Positions 17,575-27,800 of a stretch of DNA of 36,491 nt are shown piece by piece. A program made the translations under genes and the position numbers. This DNA comes from a gamma proteobacterium L18 (GTDB lineage Bacteria; Pseudomonadota; Gammaproteobacteria; Pseudomonadales; Pseudomonadaceae), in assembly GCA_000497835.1 (NCBI GenBank), contig KI547173.1:39782-76272 (forward strand), written 5' to 3'. Under the pieces are notes generated by a model, which saw nothing but the letters and a program-made list of their open reading frames with translations, was not told the DNA's origin and did not search any database. How positions within the stretch are numbered: position 1 is the first letter of the stretch; each line of letters begins with the position of its first letter.

Positions 17575-17770
17575 CCCAGAATCACTACCCGGACACGAGT
17601 CCACTGCAACCAGACCCAAGCAGGCAGGTTGCGGCCACCGCCCCCACAGGGGACGTGCTGGCCCCCGGGTTACACACTGTCCAGAAGACGGCGTGAGGTG
17701 AGCCGGCGCCACAAGCGTCGAGCAGGACGGAAGATACTCAAGGGGAGGCCGACGGGTCTCCCCTTCTTTA
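17575..17770 (+). ncRNA. Candidate small RNA or long leader ending at an intrinsic terminator
   Basis: The 438-base gap between the Lrp-type gene (minus) and the DUF6515 gene (plus) has no convincing ORF but looks structured: ctgcaacc/ggttgcgg can pair around 17605-17635, and ccgcccccacagggg and ggcgcc stems follow. The stretch ends in a good intrinsic terminator at 17741-17769, about 120 bases before the next ATG. A transcript starting near the tattct at about 17565 would be about 200 nt. No Rfam family is recognised by eye. It is inferred from structure and terminator only. Confidence 0.3.
17741..17769 (+). terminator. Intrinsic terminator in the gap upstream of the DUF6515 gene
   Basis: aggggag-(gccgacgggt)-ctcccct forms a seven-pair GC-rich stem followed by tcttta. 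It is not preceded by a gene on the plus strand, which implies an unannotated transcript upstream. Confidence 0.65.
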
Positions 17771-17890
17771 TTTGCGCGCCAAAAAACATGTCTCGGCCGA
17801 TACCGTTCCCATACAGGCTGATAGACTTGAAGAACCGAACCCGGTTTTTCCAGTCTTATCTATACGCCCCATCCGCCCACGAGGAACAGC

Positions 17891-18958
17891 ATGAAGTCGC
17901 GCATCTGGCAATTGGCAGGTGTTGGTTTGCTCTGCGTGAGCGTCAGCGCTCACACCCTGGCCGAAGGCCAGGGCCAGGAACAACGGCAGCGAGAACAGCA
18001 GCAACGGGAACAGCCGCATGGTCCCGCTCAAGGGGCTCAGCCGCAGAACCGGCCGGCGCCTGCACCGGCTCAACCCCAGCCCCAGCAGCAACGTCCGCAG
18101 CAAGGCGGCCAGTATCAGTTCCACCAGCAGAACTTCAACCGTGAAGAGGGCGGTGCGCGCCCGCAGAATGCCCAGCCGCAGTTCCATCAGCAGCGCGACA
18201 CACCCACGCAGTTCCATCAGGAACAACCGCGGGCGCCGCAGCAAAGCGGGCAATACCAGTTCCATCAGGAACCACGGCAACAGCAGGTGGAGCAGCCGCC
18301 TATCCGCCCACGGCCTGATGAAGTGCGTCAGACCCAGCAGCCGATCCGTGGCAACTTCGCCGATATGCCCAACCGCGACCGCCGTGACGACCGCCGTTGG
18401 CCAGGTCGGCCCGAGGGGCATGGCAATGGCTGGGGGCCAGGTCCGCAGTATCGTCCTGGGCAGTATGTGGATCGCTTCCCCGGGCAGTCCTATCGCGTGC
18501 CCTATCGTGGCGGTGACTACTTCTTCTCCAATGGCTACTGGTACCGCCCCGAAGGCCCGCGCTACGTAGTAGTCGCGCCGCCGCGGGGTATTCGTACCCG
18601 CTACCTGCCCGATTACGCCAGTGAAGTATGGATAGGGGGCGGGCTGTTCTTCCTCGCAGCCGGCAGCTATTACCAGTGGCAGGATGACAGTCAGGAATAC
18701 GAAGTGGTGAACCCGCCCGTGGCGCAGGTCGAGCAACCGCAGCCGGCGGCCGACCCGTATGACGTTGCCGTCTACCCGGCCTACGGCCAGAGCCCCGAGC
18801 AGATTCAGCAAGACAAGTACGATTGCTACCGCACCGCCGTGCAGCAGACCGGCTTCGACCCGGCCAACGCCACCTACGCCCCGGACCCTGCCGTGGTCTA
18901 TAGCTACCGCAACGCCATGGCGTCCTGCCTCAGCACCCGGGGTTACAGGGTGAACTGA
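17891..18958 (+). CDS. DUF6515 exported Gln-rich protein
   Basis: The 355-residue protein has a signal peptide (about 1-24, ending HTLAEG) and is probably periplasmic or envelope-bound. Residues about 25-160 are Gln/Arg/Pro-rich low complexity with repeated QFHQ units (QYQFHQ, PQFHQQ, TQFHQE). A DUF6515-like core follows at about 195-265 (YRVPYRGGDYFFSNGYWYRP, VVAPPRGI, then a hydrophobic GGGLFFLAAGSYYQW). The C-terminus (about 300-355) has a YDCYRTAVQQTGFDP and CLSTRGY motif of the kind found in Gly-zipper and envelope proteins. GAGGAA precedes the ATG. It converges with the CDF gene, overlapping by 16 bases. The function is unknown. Confidence 0.85.
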   Translation: MKSRIWQLAGVGLLCVSVSAHTLAEGQGQEQRQREQQQREQPHGPAQGAQPQNRPAPAPAQPQPQQQRPQQGGQYQFHQQNFNREEGGARPQNAQPQFHQQRDTPTQFHQEQPRAPQQSGQYQFHQEPRQQQVEQPPIRPRPDEVRQTQQPIRGNFADMPNRDRRDDRRWPGRPEGHGNGWGPGPQYRPGQYVDRFPGQSYRVPYRGGDYFFSNGYWYRPEGPRYVVVAPPRGIRTRYLPDYASEVWIGGGLFFLAAGSYYQWQDDSQEYEVVNPPVAQVEQPQPAADPYDVAVYPAYGQSPEQIQQDKYDCYRTAVQQTGFDPANATYAPDPAVVYSYRNAMASCLSTRGYRVN

Positions 18959-19857
18959 GGGGTGTGGGGCTTGCCGTCCCGCACCGCTTGCTCCGGGTCG
19001 GCATGCACCAGCACTTCGGCCTTCGGATACTGGGCCATGATCGCCGCCTCGGCCTGTTCGCACAGGTCATGGGCGACGGTCAGGGTCAGTTCCCCCGGCA
19101 GCTCCAGGTGCAGCTGCACGAACCAGTGGTTGCCCGACACCCGCGTGCGCAGGTCATGGGCACCCAGCACGCCGGGCACCGCGCAAGCCAGTTGCAGCAT
19201 CTGTTCACTGACATCCACCGGTAGTTCCTGATCCATCAGGATGGCTGAGCTTTCCCGGGCGATCTGTACCGCGCTCCAGAGGATGTACAGCGAGATCCCC
19301 AGGCCGAAGTAGGCGTCCATCTGCGCGAAACCGAACTGCGCCAGCAGCAGGGCTATCAGGATGCTGCCGTTGAGCATCATGTCCGAACGATAGTGCAGCG
19401 AGTCGGCGCGGATGGCCGTGGAGCCGGTTTCGCGGATGACCTTGAACTGGATCGCCAGCAGCCCTGCAGTCAGCACCAGCGACAGCACCATCACCGCGAT
19501 GCCCACGCCGGCCTGCCCCAGCGGCTGCGGGTTTTGCAGACGCTCGATGGCCTGGTAAGCGATCAGCACGGCACTGAAACCAATGAACAGCGCCTGGGCC
19601 ATGCCCGCCATGGCCTCGGCCTTGCCGTGGCCGTAGCGGTGATCCTCATCGGCTGGCCGCAGGGCGTAGTGCACGGCCAGCAGGTTGAGGAACGAGGTGG
19701 CGCCGTCCAGTACCGAATCGGTGAGGCCGGCCAGCAGGCTGACCGATCCGCTCAACCACCAGGCCACAGCCTTGGCGATGATCAGGATTGAGGCTGTCGC
19801 CAGTGACGCCCGGGTGGCCAGGCGCAGCAGCTTGATGTGTCGAGCGGATGTGGTCAT
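18943..19857 (-). CDS. fieF: Cation diffusion facilitator, FieF-like
   Basis: This inner-membrane proton-coupled metal exporter is of the CDF family (Zn, Fe or Cd). The 304-residue product has six membrane helices (about 12-210) and a cytosolic C-terminal domain (about 215-290; VSGNHWFVQLHLELPG). The FieF metal site is complete: Asp47 and Asp51 in LTDSVLDG and His155 and Asp159 in HYRSDMML. EDHRYGHGKAEA is the family signature. The spacing is the same as in E. coli FieF with an offset of two. The substrate is not settled by sequence alone. Confidence 0.93.
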   Translation of the reverse strand: MTTSARHIKLLRLATRASLATASILIIAKAVAWWLSGSVSLLAGLTDSVLDGATSFLNLLAVHYALRPADEDHRYGHGKAEAMAGMAQALFIGFSAVLIAYQAIERLQNPQPLGQAGVGIAVMVLSLVLTAGLLAIQFKVIRETGSTAIRADSLHYRSDMMLNGSILIALLLAQFGFAQMDAYFGLGISLYILWSAVQIARESSAILMDQELPVDVSEQMLQLACAVPGVLGAHDLRTRVSGNHWFVQLHLELPGELTLTVAHDLCEQAEAAIMAQYPKAEVLVHADPEQAVRDGKPHTPQFTL

Positions 19858-19869
19858 GGGGGCCTGTTC

Positions 19870-20289
19870 TTATGCGGCGGGCTTGAGGCCGTACATGGCC
19901 AGCTGTTCGACACTGCCACGGCTTTCGATCAGGCGCGGGTCGTTCAGGGGCAGGCTGCGGCCCAGTTCGTTGTGCAGGATAGCCTCCAGTTTCGCACGAT
20001 CCACCTTGCCGTCGACACCCACTGCTTCACGCAGTTTCTCGGGGGCTACCTGGGCGGTCTTGCCGTGGGGGAAGTAGATGGCGCCGGTGGCGAAGTCGAC
20101 ACCGAACGCGATCAGGCCCGGGATGATGTAGAACAGCAGCCCGACGGCGTCGGCGATGGCAATCACCGGGTCGATGCGGCCTTCGATCTGGCCGCGACGC
20201 TCAGGGTAGAACAGGCTGCCGCAGGCCGTCACTTGGGTGAGCAGGGCGCCTACCAAAACACCGCCTATCAAACGCGAAGGAATACGCAT
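19870..20289 (-). CDS. YceK/YidQ-type lipoprotein
   Basis: The 139-residue product has a lipoprotein signal peptide with a lipobox-like LTQVTAC and lipidated Cys23, followed by SLFYPERRGQIEGRIDPVI. The middle carries a hydrophobic segment (VGLLFYIIPGLIAFGVDFATG), typical of the YceK/YidQ family. The C-terminal half is charged (EKLREAVGVDGKVDRAKLEAIL). GGAGA lies upstream of the ATG. It is transcribed in the same direction as the CDF gene, 12 bases upstream of it, and divergently from hrpB. The role is unknown. Confidence 0.85.
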   Translation of the reverse strand: MRIPSRLIGGVLVGALLTQVTACGSLFYPERRGQIEGRIDPVIAIADAVGLLFYIIPGLIAFGVDFATGAIYFPHGKTAQVAPEKLREAVGVDGKVDRAKLEAILHNELGRSLPLNDPRLIESRGSVEQLAMYGLKPAA

Positions 20290-20368
20290 GGGAATCTCCG
20301 AAATGATAAATGCAACCTCACGCGGTTGCTGTAACTAAGACCATGATTATGCAGCTCTGGTTCGCCGT

Positions 20369-20374
20369 TATACT
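20369..20374 (+). promoter_or_regulatory. -10 box of native hrpB
   Basis: TATACT lies 29 bases upstream of the ATG. The same hexamer at the same 29-base distance precedes the second hrpB copy (21059-21064), followed in both by a similar 'tttggg/cttggg-agcc' leader. Conservation between diverged copies supports a functional promoter. The -35 match is poor in both. Confidence 0.5.
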
Positions 20375-20397
20375 CGTCGGCTAGCTTGGGAGCCACC

Positions 20398-20779
20398 ATG
20401 ATTTCATTGCCAATTGATGTCGTTCTGCCTGCGCTGCGCGAAGCGCTGAGCGAACGTCACGAAGCCGTCCTCGAAGCGCCCCCGGCGCCGGTAAAACCAC
20501 CCGTGTGCCGCTGGCGCTGCTGGATGAACCCTGGCTGGCCGGCCAGACCATCCTGATGCTGGAACCGCGGCGCCTGGCCGCCCGCGCCGCCGCCGAGCGC
20601 CTGGCCAGCGAGTTGGGGGAAAAGGTGGGTGAAACCGTGGGCTATCGCATCCGCCTGGAAAGCCGCGTGGGGCCCAAGACGCGCATCGAGGTGGTTACCG
20701 AAGGGATTCTCACCCGCCGGTTGCAGGATGATCCGGCGCTGGACGGCGTGGGCCTGCTGATCTTCGATGAATTCCATGA
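20398..20779 (+). pseudogene. hrpB: Truncated and frameshifted native hrpB
   Basis: This is the 5' end of the ATP-dependent helicase gene hrpB. The frame starts MISLPIDVVLPALREALSE and is broken at about 20484, where one G is missing from the Walker A codons (expected EAPPGAGKTTRVPLALL). It resumes in the next frame as LALLDEPWLAGQ through GLLIFDEFH. Similarity ends directly after the DEFH box (20766-20777), about codon 127 of 840. The codon use is GC-rich as in the core genome, unlike the full copy downstream. The 3' remainder is not in the window. It may lie at the other end of the inserted DNA. Confidence 0.9.
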
Positions 20780-20954
<175 letters not shown>

Positions 20955-21058
20955 CTCTGCTTCTGTCCTCGCTATTCTTATCTTCAAATCGTGCGCTTAG
21001 GTAGCTCACTGATCCTGACTGGCACTCTCAAGTCCAAATCATCACTCAACGCCCAGCG

Positions 21059-21064
21059 TATACT
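21059..21064 (+). promoter_or_regulatory. -10 box of the second hrpB copy
   Basis: TATACT lies 29 bases before the ATG at 21088, exactly as in the native copy, showing that the second gene carries its own promoter. Confidence 0.5.
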
Positions 21065-21087
21065 GCTTCCCTGCTTTGGGAGCCTTG

Positions 21088-23610
21088 ATGATTTCTCTAC
21101 CTATTGACCTCGTATTGCCAGACCTACGAGAGGCCTTGGCCAACCGCCACGAAGTAATCCTTGAAGCGCCACCTGGTGCGGGCAAGACCACTCGAGTACC
21201 CCTGGCGCTCCTAAACGAACCTTGGCTTGGTGACCAGAAGATCATCATGCTCGAGCCCCGTCGATTGGCTGCTAGGGCTGCTGCTGAGCGCTTGGCAAGT
21301 GAACTGGGTGAGAAGGTTGGTGAGACTGTCGGCTACCGCATTCGCCTTGAAAGCAAAGTAGGCCCGCGAACCCAGATCGAAGTGGTCACAGAGGGCATCC
21401 TGGCTCGCCGGCTCCAAGATGACCCTGCGCTGGATGGCGTGGGCGTAGTCATCTACGACGAGTACCACCTTCGAAATCTTGACTCTGACCTTGCACTGGC
21501 TCTGTGCCTGAGTGCCCGCGAACTGCTGCGCGATGAGCCCCCGCTCAAGCTGCTCCTGATGTCAGCAACACTGGAAGGTGCTCGCCTATCAAAGGTGCTG
21601 AATGATGCGCCTGTGGTCACCAGTGAAGGGAGGATGTATCCGGTCTCGACGGTTTGGGGTAGCCCCTATCAGCCGGGCGAGCGAATCGATGCGCGAGTCA
21701 CAGACACCTGCTTGGCCGCCATCAATGAACAGTCGGGAAGCGTCCTGGTCTTCCTTCCTGGGCAGGCAGAGATTCGGCGGGTGGCGGAAGACCTCAAGGA
21801 GCAACTGATCAGTCGTCCAGAGGTGATCGTGTGCCCGCTGTACGGTGACCTCGACCTGAACGCCCAGCGTGCGGCGATAGACCCAGCACCAAAAGGCTCC
21901 CGGAAGATCGTACTGGCTACGAACATCGCCGAGACCAGCCTGACCATTGAAGGCGTCAGGGTGGTGGTGGACAGCGGTCTCGAGCGAGTGCCGAAGTTCG
22001 ATCCTCGCAGTGGCATGACCCGACTCGACACGCAGCGTATCTCGAAGGCCAGCGCTACCCAGCGTGCGGGGCGGGCAGGGCGCTTGGAGCCAGGTGTTTG
22101 CTATCGCCTGTGGTCGGAGTCGCAGCACGAGCAAATGGCCGGCTACAGCACCCCAGAGATCCTGCAGGCGGATCTCGCAGCTCTGGCACTCCAGCTGGCC
22201 CGATGGGGAATGAACCCGGAAGACATGACCTGGCTCGACCAACCTCCATCAGCACCTTTCGGCCAAGCCAGAGACCTGCTGAAGCGCTTGGGCGCACTCG
22301 ACGATGGTGGACAGCTCACACCGCACGGATCAGCCATGAGCGAGCTCCCAGCGCATCCACGGATCGCGCACATGCTCATCAAAGGCAATGCGATGGGCCT
22401 TGATGACCTGGCATGCAATATCGCAGCGCTGCTGGGTGAAAAAGACATCCTGAGTGGGGCAGGTGCCGACCTTCACACCAGGCTTAGTGCCTTGTCAGGT
22501 GAGCAACATTCACGTCGTAGTGGTAGTTCCTTCCAGCGGGTGAAGCAGTCTGCTCGGCAGTACCGATCCTTGCTGCGTGGGAAGGCCTCCAGCCCTGTTA
22601 GCGAGCCCGATCACCCACGGTGGGTAGGGTGCCTCCTGGCGTTCGCCTACCCTGATCGAATAGGCTTGCAGAGGCGTGCAAGTGCATCTGAGTACCGTCT
22701 CTCCAACGGTCGTGCTGCGGTGTTCTCAGAGCCCGATGCTCTCACCAAGCACGAGTGGCTGGTGGTGGCCGATCTGGGTAGTCGGCAAGGGCAGCGCGAA
22801 GAGCGGATCTACCTGGCGAGTGACCTCGATCCGTCCTTGTTCGATGACGAACTGGCTGACCTTGTGAGGTATGTCGATGAGATCGACTGGGACGAAAGGG
22901 AAGGTGTTCTGAAGGCTGAGCGACAATTGAAGGTTGGGCAGCTCATATTGTCGACAAGAGCCCTGCCGAGTCTTGATGTGCAAACTCGTTCGCTGGCCTT
23001 GGTCAACCTGGTGAGGCGCAAGGGCATCGAGCTCCTGCCGTGGAACCCTGAGCTTCGGCAGTGGCAGGCGAGGATCGACCTACTGCGTCAGCTGGATATC
23101 CAGAATGGCCAGGCAGAAAGTAAATGGCCTGATCTCAGCGATGCCAATCTCCTCGACACGCTCGAAGACTGGCTCACGCCGTATCTGGGTAAAGTCACGA
23201 GGCTTAGCCACTTCAGTCAGCTTGATCTGTCTTCGATAGTCAGAAATCTCCTGCCTTGGCCGCTTCCACAGGAGCTGGAGACCCAGGCGCCTCAGGCAAT
23301 CCAGGTGCCGTCCGGATCGAATATCCGTATCGACTACTCGCAGCATCCGCCAATCCTCGCAGTGCGGTTGCAGGAGCTGTTTGGCCTGGCAGAAACCCCT
23401 CGCATTGCTCAAGGTAAGCAGCCGTTGATTCTGCATCTCCTGTCGCCGGCTCGTAGGCCTGTGCAGGTCACCCAGGATCTCGCCAATTTCTGGCGCAACA
23501 CCTACTTGGAAGTGAAGAAGGATCTGAAGGGCCGATACCCAAAGCACCATTGGCCAGAAGATCCATTGGTTGCTGAAGCGACTGCGAGAGCGAAGCCTAG
23601 AAAACCTTGA
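21088..23610 (+). CDS. hrpB: ATP-dependent helicase HrpB, complete diverged copy
   Basis: HrpB is a DEAH-type (SF2) RNA helicase; its cellular role is poorly defined. The 840-residue product has the full family layout: Walker A GAGKT at residues 30-34 (EAPPGAGKTTR), the Walker B variant DEYH at 124-127, motif III SATLEG, LVFLPGQAEIRRV, TNIAETSLTIEGV, motif VI QRAGRAGR, and the HrpB C-terminal domain. The first 127 residues align closely with the broken native copy. Synonymous codons differ widely and GC is lower. The frame is also open to 21076, but the ATG at 21088 matches the native start. It probably supplies HrpB activity in this strain, because the native gene is cut. Confidence 0.95.
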   Translation: MISLPIDLVLPDLREALANRHEVILEAPPGAGKTTRVPLALLNEPWLGDQKIIMLEPRRLAARAAAERLASELGEKVGETVGYRIRLESKVGPRTQIEVVTEGILARRLQDDPALDGVGVVIYDEYHLRNLDSDLALALCLSARELLRDEPPLKLLLMSATLEGARLSKVLNDAPVVTSEGRMYPVSTVWGSPYQPGERIDARVTDTCLAAINEQSGSVLVFLPGQAEIRRVAEDLKEQLISRPEVIVCPLYGDLDLNAQRAAIDPAPKGSRKIVLATNIAETSLTIEGVRVVVDSGLERVPKFDPRSGMTRLDTQRISKASATQRAGRAGRLEPGVCYRLWSESQHEQMAGYSTPEILQADLAALALQLARWGMNPEDMTWLDQPPSAPFGQARDLLKRLGALDDGGQLTPHGSAMSELPAHPRIAHMLIKGNAMGLDDLACNIAALLGEKDILSGAGADLHTRLSALSGEQHSRRSGSSFQRVKQSARQYRSLLRGKASSPVSEPDHPRWVGCLLAFAYPDRIGLQRRASASEYRLSNGRAAVFSEPDALTKHEWLVVADLGSRQGQREERIYLASDLDPSLFDDELADLVRYVDEIDWDEREGVLKAERQLKVGQLILSTRALPSLDVQTRSLALVNLVRRKGIELLPWNPELRQWQARIDLLRQLDIQNGQAESKWPDLSDANLLDTLEDWLTPYLGKVTRLSHFSQLDLSSIVRNLLPWPLPQELETQAPQAIQVPSGSNIRIDYSQHPPILAVRLQELFGLAETPRIAQGKQPLILHLLSPARRPVQVTQDLANFWRNTYLEVKKDLKGRYPKHHWPEDPLVAEATARAKPRKP

Positions 23611-23618
23611 GGATAAGG

Positions 23619-23750
23619 CGTGCCTGCCGGGCGGCTGTCGTGAACCAAGCCGCCTTGGCGTCTTGGCCCTGCGGGCTTCCATCCTCACGCCTTCAGCCAT
23701 CCTGGCTTGCGCGCTCCGCTTGCTCTTCAGCGTGGTGCTTAGCCTAGGCT
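23619..23750 (+). repeat. Intergenic repeat, copy A
   Basis: From about gcgtgcctgccgggcggctg through cgtgaaccaagcc to tgcgcgctccgcttgct (23708-23724), this stretch resembles 33028-33130 in the same order and orientation. The last 17 bases are identical in both copies. No gene covers it. It may be a mobile or structural intergenic element of Pseudomonas islands. Confidence 0.6.
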
Positions 23751-24053
23751 GCCACCCATCTGAACACACCTTCTTTCAGTGAATGTCCTGATCATACTGG
23801 AGCTCATGGGCATTGAATTCAGGCGCACCGGTGGCTGGTGACAGGGGCCAGGAAGAAGAGGTCTCCCTACCAACAAAGCGTGACCGGTCACAACGTTGAT
23901 TTTTTTGACGTGAGAATCACGCTTAGGTACTATGAACTTGTCGCCACAGACCGGAACCTCGAAGGAGGGGTGGTGATGCCGGGAACGAGCTTAGGCGAGT
24001 TCCTCCCAGCCAGTGAGCGGGATTTGAAAGGCTAGGCCGATATCTGATTCAGC
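23751..24053. other. Gap with a weak small ORF
   Basis: A plus-strand frame (23838-24035, 65 codons) ends MPGTSLGEFLPASERDLKG just before a terminator, and an AAGGAGG precedes an internal ATG at about 23977. No family is recognised and coding capacity is doubtful. The existence of a terminator suggests that something on the plus strand is transcribed here, possibly hrpB read-through. Confidence 0.3.
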
Positions 24054-24088
24054 AAAAAGCCCTGTGGTGTGAACCGCAGGGCTTTTTT
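24054..24088. terminator. Bidirectional intrinsic terminator
   Basis: aaaaagccctgtgg-(tgtgaa)-ccgcagggctttttt forms a long stem with A- and T-runs on both sides. It can serve plus-strand transcripts from hrpB or the small ORF, and the minus-strand gene ending at 24119. Confidence 0.9.
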
Positions 24089-24118
24089 GCTTTCTGTTTG
24101 TCCGATGAGCGACCGGCC

Positions 24119-24658
24119 TTAGAGTTTCACGCCTTCGTTGCGTTTCTCCAGCACGTAGCGCACGTTCCAGATCGGCCCTTTGGTAGGCAGGCCCGACCGC
24201 CCCCAGTCGTTGACCTCGTACGCAGAAACCACATTCAGTCGAAGTAGATTCTCGACATCCTGAGGTTTACGGATTTCGAAGAAAATCGCGTACTCGTGGG
24301 CATCCAGACAAAAATAGCGCCTGTTGTCCCCCGCAAAATGAGCCCTTACCTTCGACTCAATGAAGCGCCTGTCGATGTAGTCGAGGAGCTGCTTTGATAA
24401 GTCGTAACGTGTAGGGCAGAAATATCGCTCCTCCTTGGTTTTCGGATTAACTATCAGCGGCCCGTTTTCCTTGTTGTCCGTAAAGCAATGGAATCCGAAG
24501 GTGAATTCAACGCTAACGCCGCGATCTCCTATCTGGAATGTCCGCACGGTCGGCTGGAGGTGTGCCATGCAGACTGTTCTTCCATTTATCGCCAAATCGT
24601 TCCAGCGCATACTCGTGGCCACATCTTTTCGGCCCACGAGAATATTCGATTGAGGCAT
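24119..24658 (-). CDS. Hypothetical 179-residue island protein
   Basis: I do not recognise a family. The protein appears soluble, with no signal peptide or membrane helix. Aromatic-rich beta-like segments occur (VSVEFTFGFHCFTDN, YFCLDAHEYAIFFEIR), and the C-terminus reads KGPIWNVRYVLEKRNEGVKL. Repeated His/Cys residues are scattered without a zinc pattern. The ATG at 24658 has a poor ribosome binding site, and Met17 (24610) is an alternative. It is divergent from the Avs4-like gene, separated by 176 bases, and could share a control region with it. It is island cargo of unknown function. Confidence 0.7.
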   Translation of the reverse strand: MPQSNILVGRKDVATSMRWNDLAINGRTVCMAHLQPTVRTFQIGDRGVSVEFTFGFHCFTDNKENGPLIVNPKTKEERYFCPTRYDLSKQLLDYIDRRFIESKVRAHFAGDNRRYFCLDAHEYAIFFEIRKPQDVENLLRLNVVSAYEVNDWGRSGLPTKGPIWNVRYVLEKRNEGVKL

Positions 24659-24834
24659 GATGTCAACGTACTGGCTCCTCGGTGGCCCAACGCTTGAGGC
24701 TAGCGCTTCGTGATGTGCTCACAGGTATGCACCGGAACCACGGGAGACCTGAATCTTATTGCTCGCCGGTGAGCACTCAAACCTCTAGGGGAGTAGTGTC
24801 CGGCGCTAAAATCCGGCTGTGGGATAGACGTTTA

Positions 24835-27800
24835 ATGGACTATTCAAAAATCATCGGGAAAGACGACGGGCAAAGATTGTCTTTCGAAGAGCTTGTCTGC
24901 CAACTTGCCAGGCGCGACCGCCCCGAGAGCGCCAAAGAGTTCAGGCGGATCGAAGGCTCGGGAGGAGACGGAGGGATCGAGAGCTATTGGCTGCTTCAGG
25001 ACGGTTCTGAGATCGGCTATCAGGCCAAGTATTACCTCAGGTCACGGGAGGTCGATTGGGGCAAAATCGACGAGTCAGTCGAGCAGGCTTTGAAATCTCA
25101 CCCTGGGCTGAAACAGTATGTGATTGCCATTCCCTGCGACCTTACTGATCGCAGTGGAGCTCAGGGCGCAGGGAAGAAAGGGTGGGAGCACTGGAGTACG
25201 CATAAGCTTGCCTGGGAAGCGCTTTGTGCCCAAAGCAGTATCCCCACGGTTGAGTTCGTGGCCTGGACGGCGTCTGACCTGACCGACAAATTGTTACACC
25301 CTACAGCTGAGGGCCTACGGAAGTTCTGGTTTGGCGAGCTGGAAATGTCTGGGCAATGGTTCCACAAGAATGTGGAACTCGCCGTAGATTCACTCGATGA
25401 GCGATATCACCCAGAAGATCACGTAGAGGTTGGAATCGAGAGCCTCTTCAAAGTGCTCCTCCGGGACGAAGAGGTCATAACCGAGCTGAAGTCTGCTTTT
25501 TTCGCTATCGCAAAGAACGCTAGGTTTAACCACTTCATAAAAAATGATTCCGACGCCAGCCTCATCGCTGGTATCCAGCGTGTCGAGCAGGCGGCATCCA
25601 AGGTTGCGGCATTCGGCAGCAGGTTTGGCTCTGACTCTTGGGGGGCTTGGCCCATTGTTGGTTGCGTCGCTGCTTTGTCAGACGCCTCTAATAGCGTCCA
25701 TGAATTGAAAGCCTGGGCTTGGCAAAATATGCCAAAGTCTGAATCCAGAAGGGAATACTCCTCTTCGGACATGAACTACCTTAGCCATAAGCTGGACGAG
25801 CTTTCAAATGCCCTCTACGGATTGAGTTCAAAGCTGGAAGGGAAATTTTATTCCGCTGAGCAAAACCGTTTTGCCCTTCTGACAGGGAAGGCTGGCACAG
25901 GCAAGTCGCACACACTCGGTTCCGTTGCTCAAAAAGCGATTTCAGATGGGCATCCGGTGGTTTTACTTTTGGGGCAGCAATTAGGCTCTCAGGGGTTTTG
26001 GAGGCAAGCGACAGAAATACTCGGGCTGGGGACTGTTGAGCCAGAGATATTCTTGCAGGTTATGAGTTCTGCCGCTGAGGCCGCTCAAAAGCGCGGACTC
26101 ATTCTCATCGATGCCATCAACGAAGGTGCGGGTGCGCAGCTATGGAGGAATGAGCTTCCCGCTCTGATTGCCCGAGTCAACGCTTACGAGAACCTCGTTC
26201 TTGTCGTCACCTGTCGTACTGAGTACACGCCGTATGTAGTTCCGCCTAAGGTGATGGAGACGACAGTTGCCTTCACCATTCGTGGCTTCGTGACGAATGA
26301 AGAGCAATCGAGGGCCGCGAAGATCTACCTGCACAAGAGAGGCATTTCCCAGCCGGATACGCCTTGGCTCTCAGCTGAGTTTGTGAATCCGCTGTTTCTT
26401 CGCAGTGCGTGCGTTGCCCTTGCCCGAGACGGTTGTAAGCAATTCCCCAAGGGGCTGCATGGCACGAAGCAGGTTTTTGCATTCTACATCCGCAGCGTTG
26501 CACGAAATTTAGGTGTCGGAAGAGACGGCAGCGAAGATCTGGTCGCTCCTACTACAGCGGCAATCTCGGCCATCGCCAGGTTGATGGCCACAGAGAGGCG
26601 CGATTACGTGGTTTTGGCCGATGCTGTGCGAATTTCAGCGGAGGTGTTTTCGAATTTTTCTTCACCACCTTCCAAAACCTGGTTTGACGTCCTGCAGAAG
26701 AACGGAATTTTCCGACTCGACCCACCACCGCGCCGGCTTGAAATTGATCCATTTGCTCCGGTCGAGGATATCGTGAGGTTCAGTTTCCAGCGACTCCAAG
26801 ACCACCTGATGGCGGACGCTCTGCTCAAGGGGGTGACGGATCCAGAGCTCGAACTGGAGAACGGGGTTTTGAGCTTCATTCTTGACGGCGACAGATTCAA
26901 ATGGGAGTGGGCTGGTCTGGCTGAGGCCTTGTCTATCCAAATTCCTGAGCGTTTCGGCTCAGAGCTTTTGGATGCACTTCCGAGAGATATCGATATCTGG
27001 ATCAACGAAGACTCGGTCAGAGGCGCCTTCCTGGAGAGCTTGCGTTGGCGGGGGGCGAATGCTTTCACGGAGCGCACTTGGCAAATTTACCAGGCTATCT
27101 TGGATGTCGATGATAGCCAGCTCTACGTGCTGATCGAACTCTGTGCCAACGTTGATCATCCTTGGAACGCTGAACTACTCCACGACATTCTGATTAATAA
27201 AATGATGCCAGAGCGTGATGCTTCCTGGACGGTGAAAATCAACGACTTCGATATGGCGGATGGCAGCACGATCCGCCGCCTCCTGGACTGGTGCTTGACC
27301 AGTCAGACCGAGAAAACGGATCGGCACGTACAGCTTCTTTGCGGGCTCGCGGTCACGTGGCTGACGGCGTCATCGCATAGAGAAATCAGAGACAAAGCGA
27401 CCAAGGCGCTATCCGCATTGCTGTTTTCGAAGGTCAAGCTCTACGGTGAACTGTGCAAGAGGTTCGCTGGCCTTGATGATCTCTACGTAATGGAACGGTT
27501 GCACGGGGCTGCTTATGGCGCATGTTGTATCGATCCATCTCCAATGCGGTTGGAGCATTACGCCCCGGTAGCTTACCGGATGGTTTTCTCTGAGCAGTGC
27601 GCTCCGCTATCGATCATGCTGAGGGACTATGCATCCGGGATTATTGAGCTGGCTGCCCACTATCGTTGCCTGCCTACCGAGGTCGATCTCGGTACCTGTA
27701 GGCCACCTTATAAATCTCAGCCTGTTCAATTAACTGTTTCACAGGCTCTTCTCGATGATGTCGCCACAAAAGCCGGAGGTGACGAAATCAAGCGTTCTTG

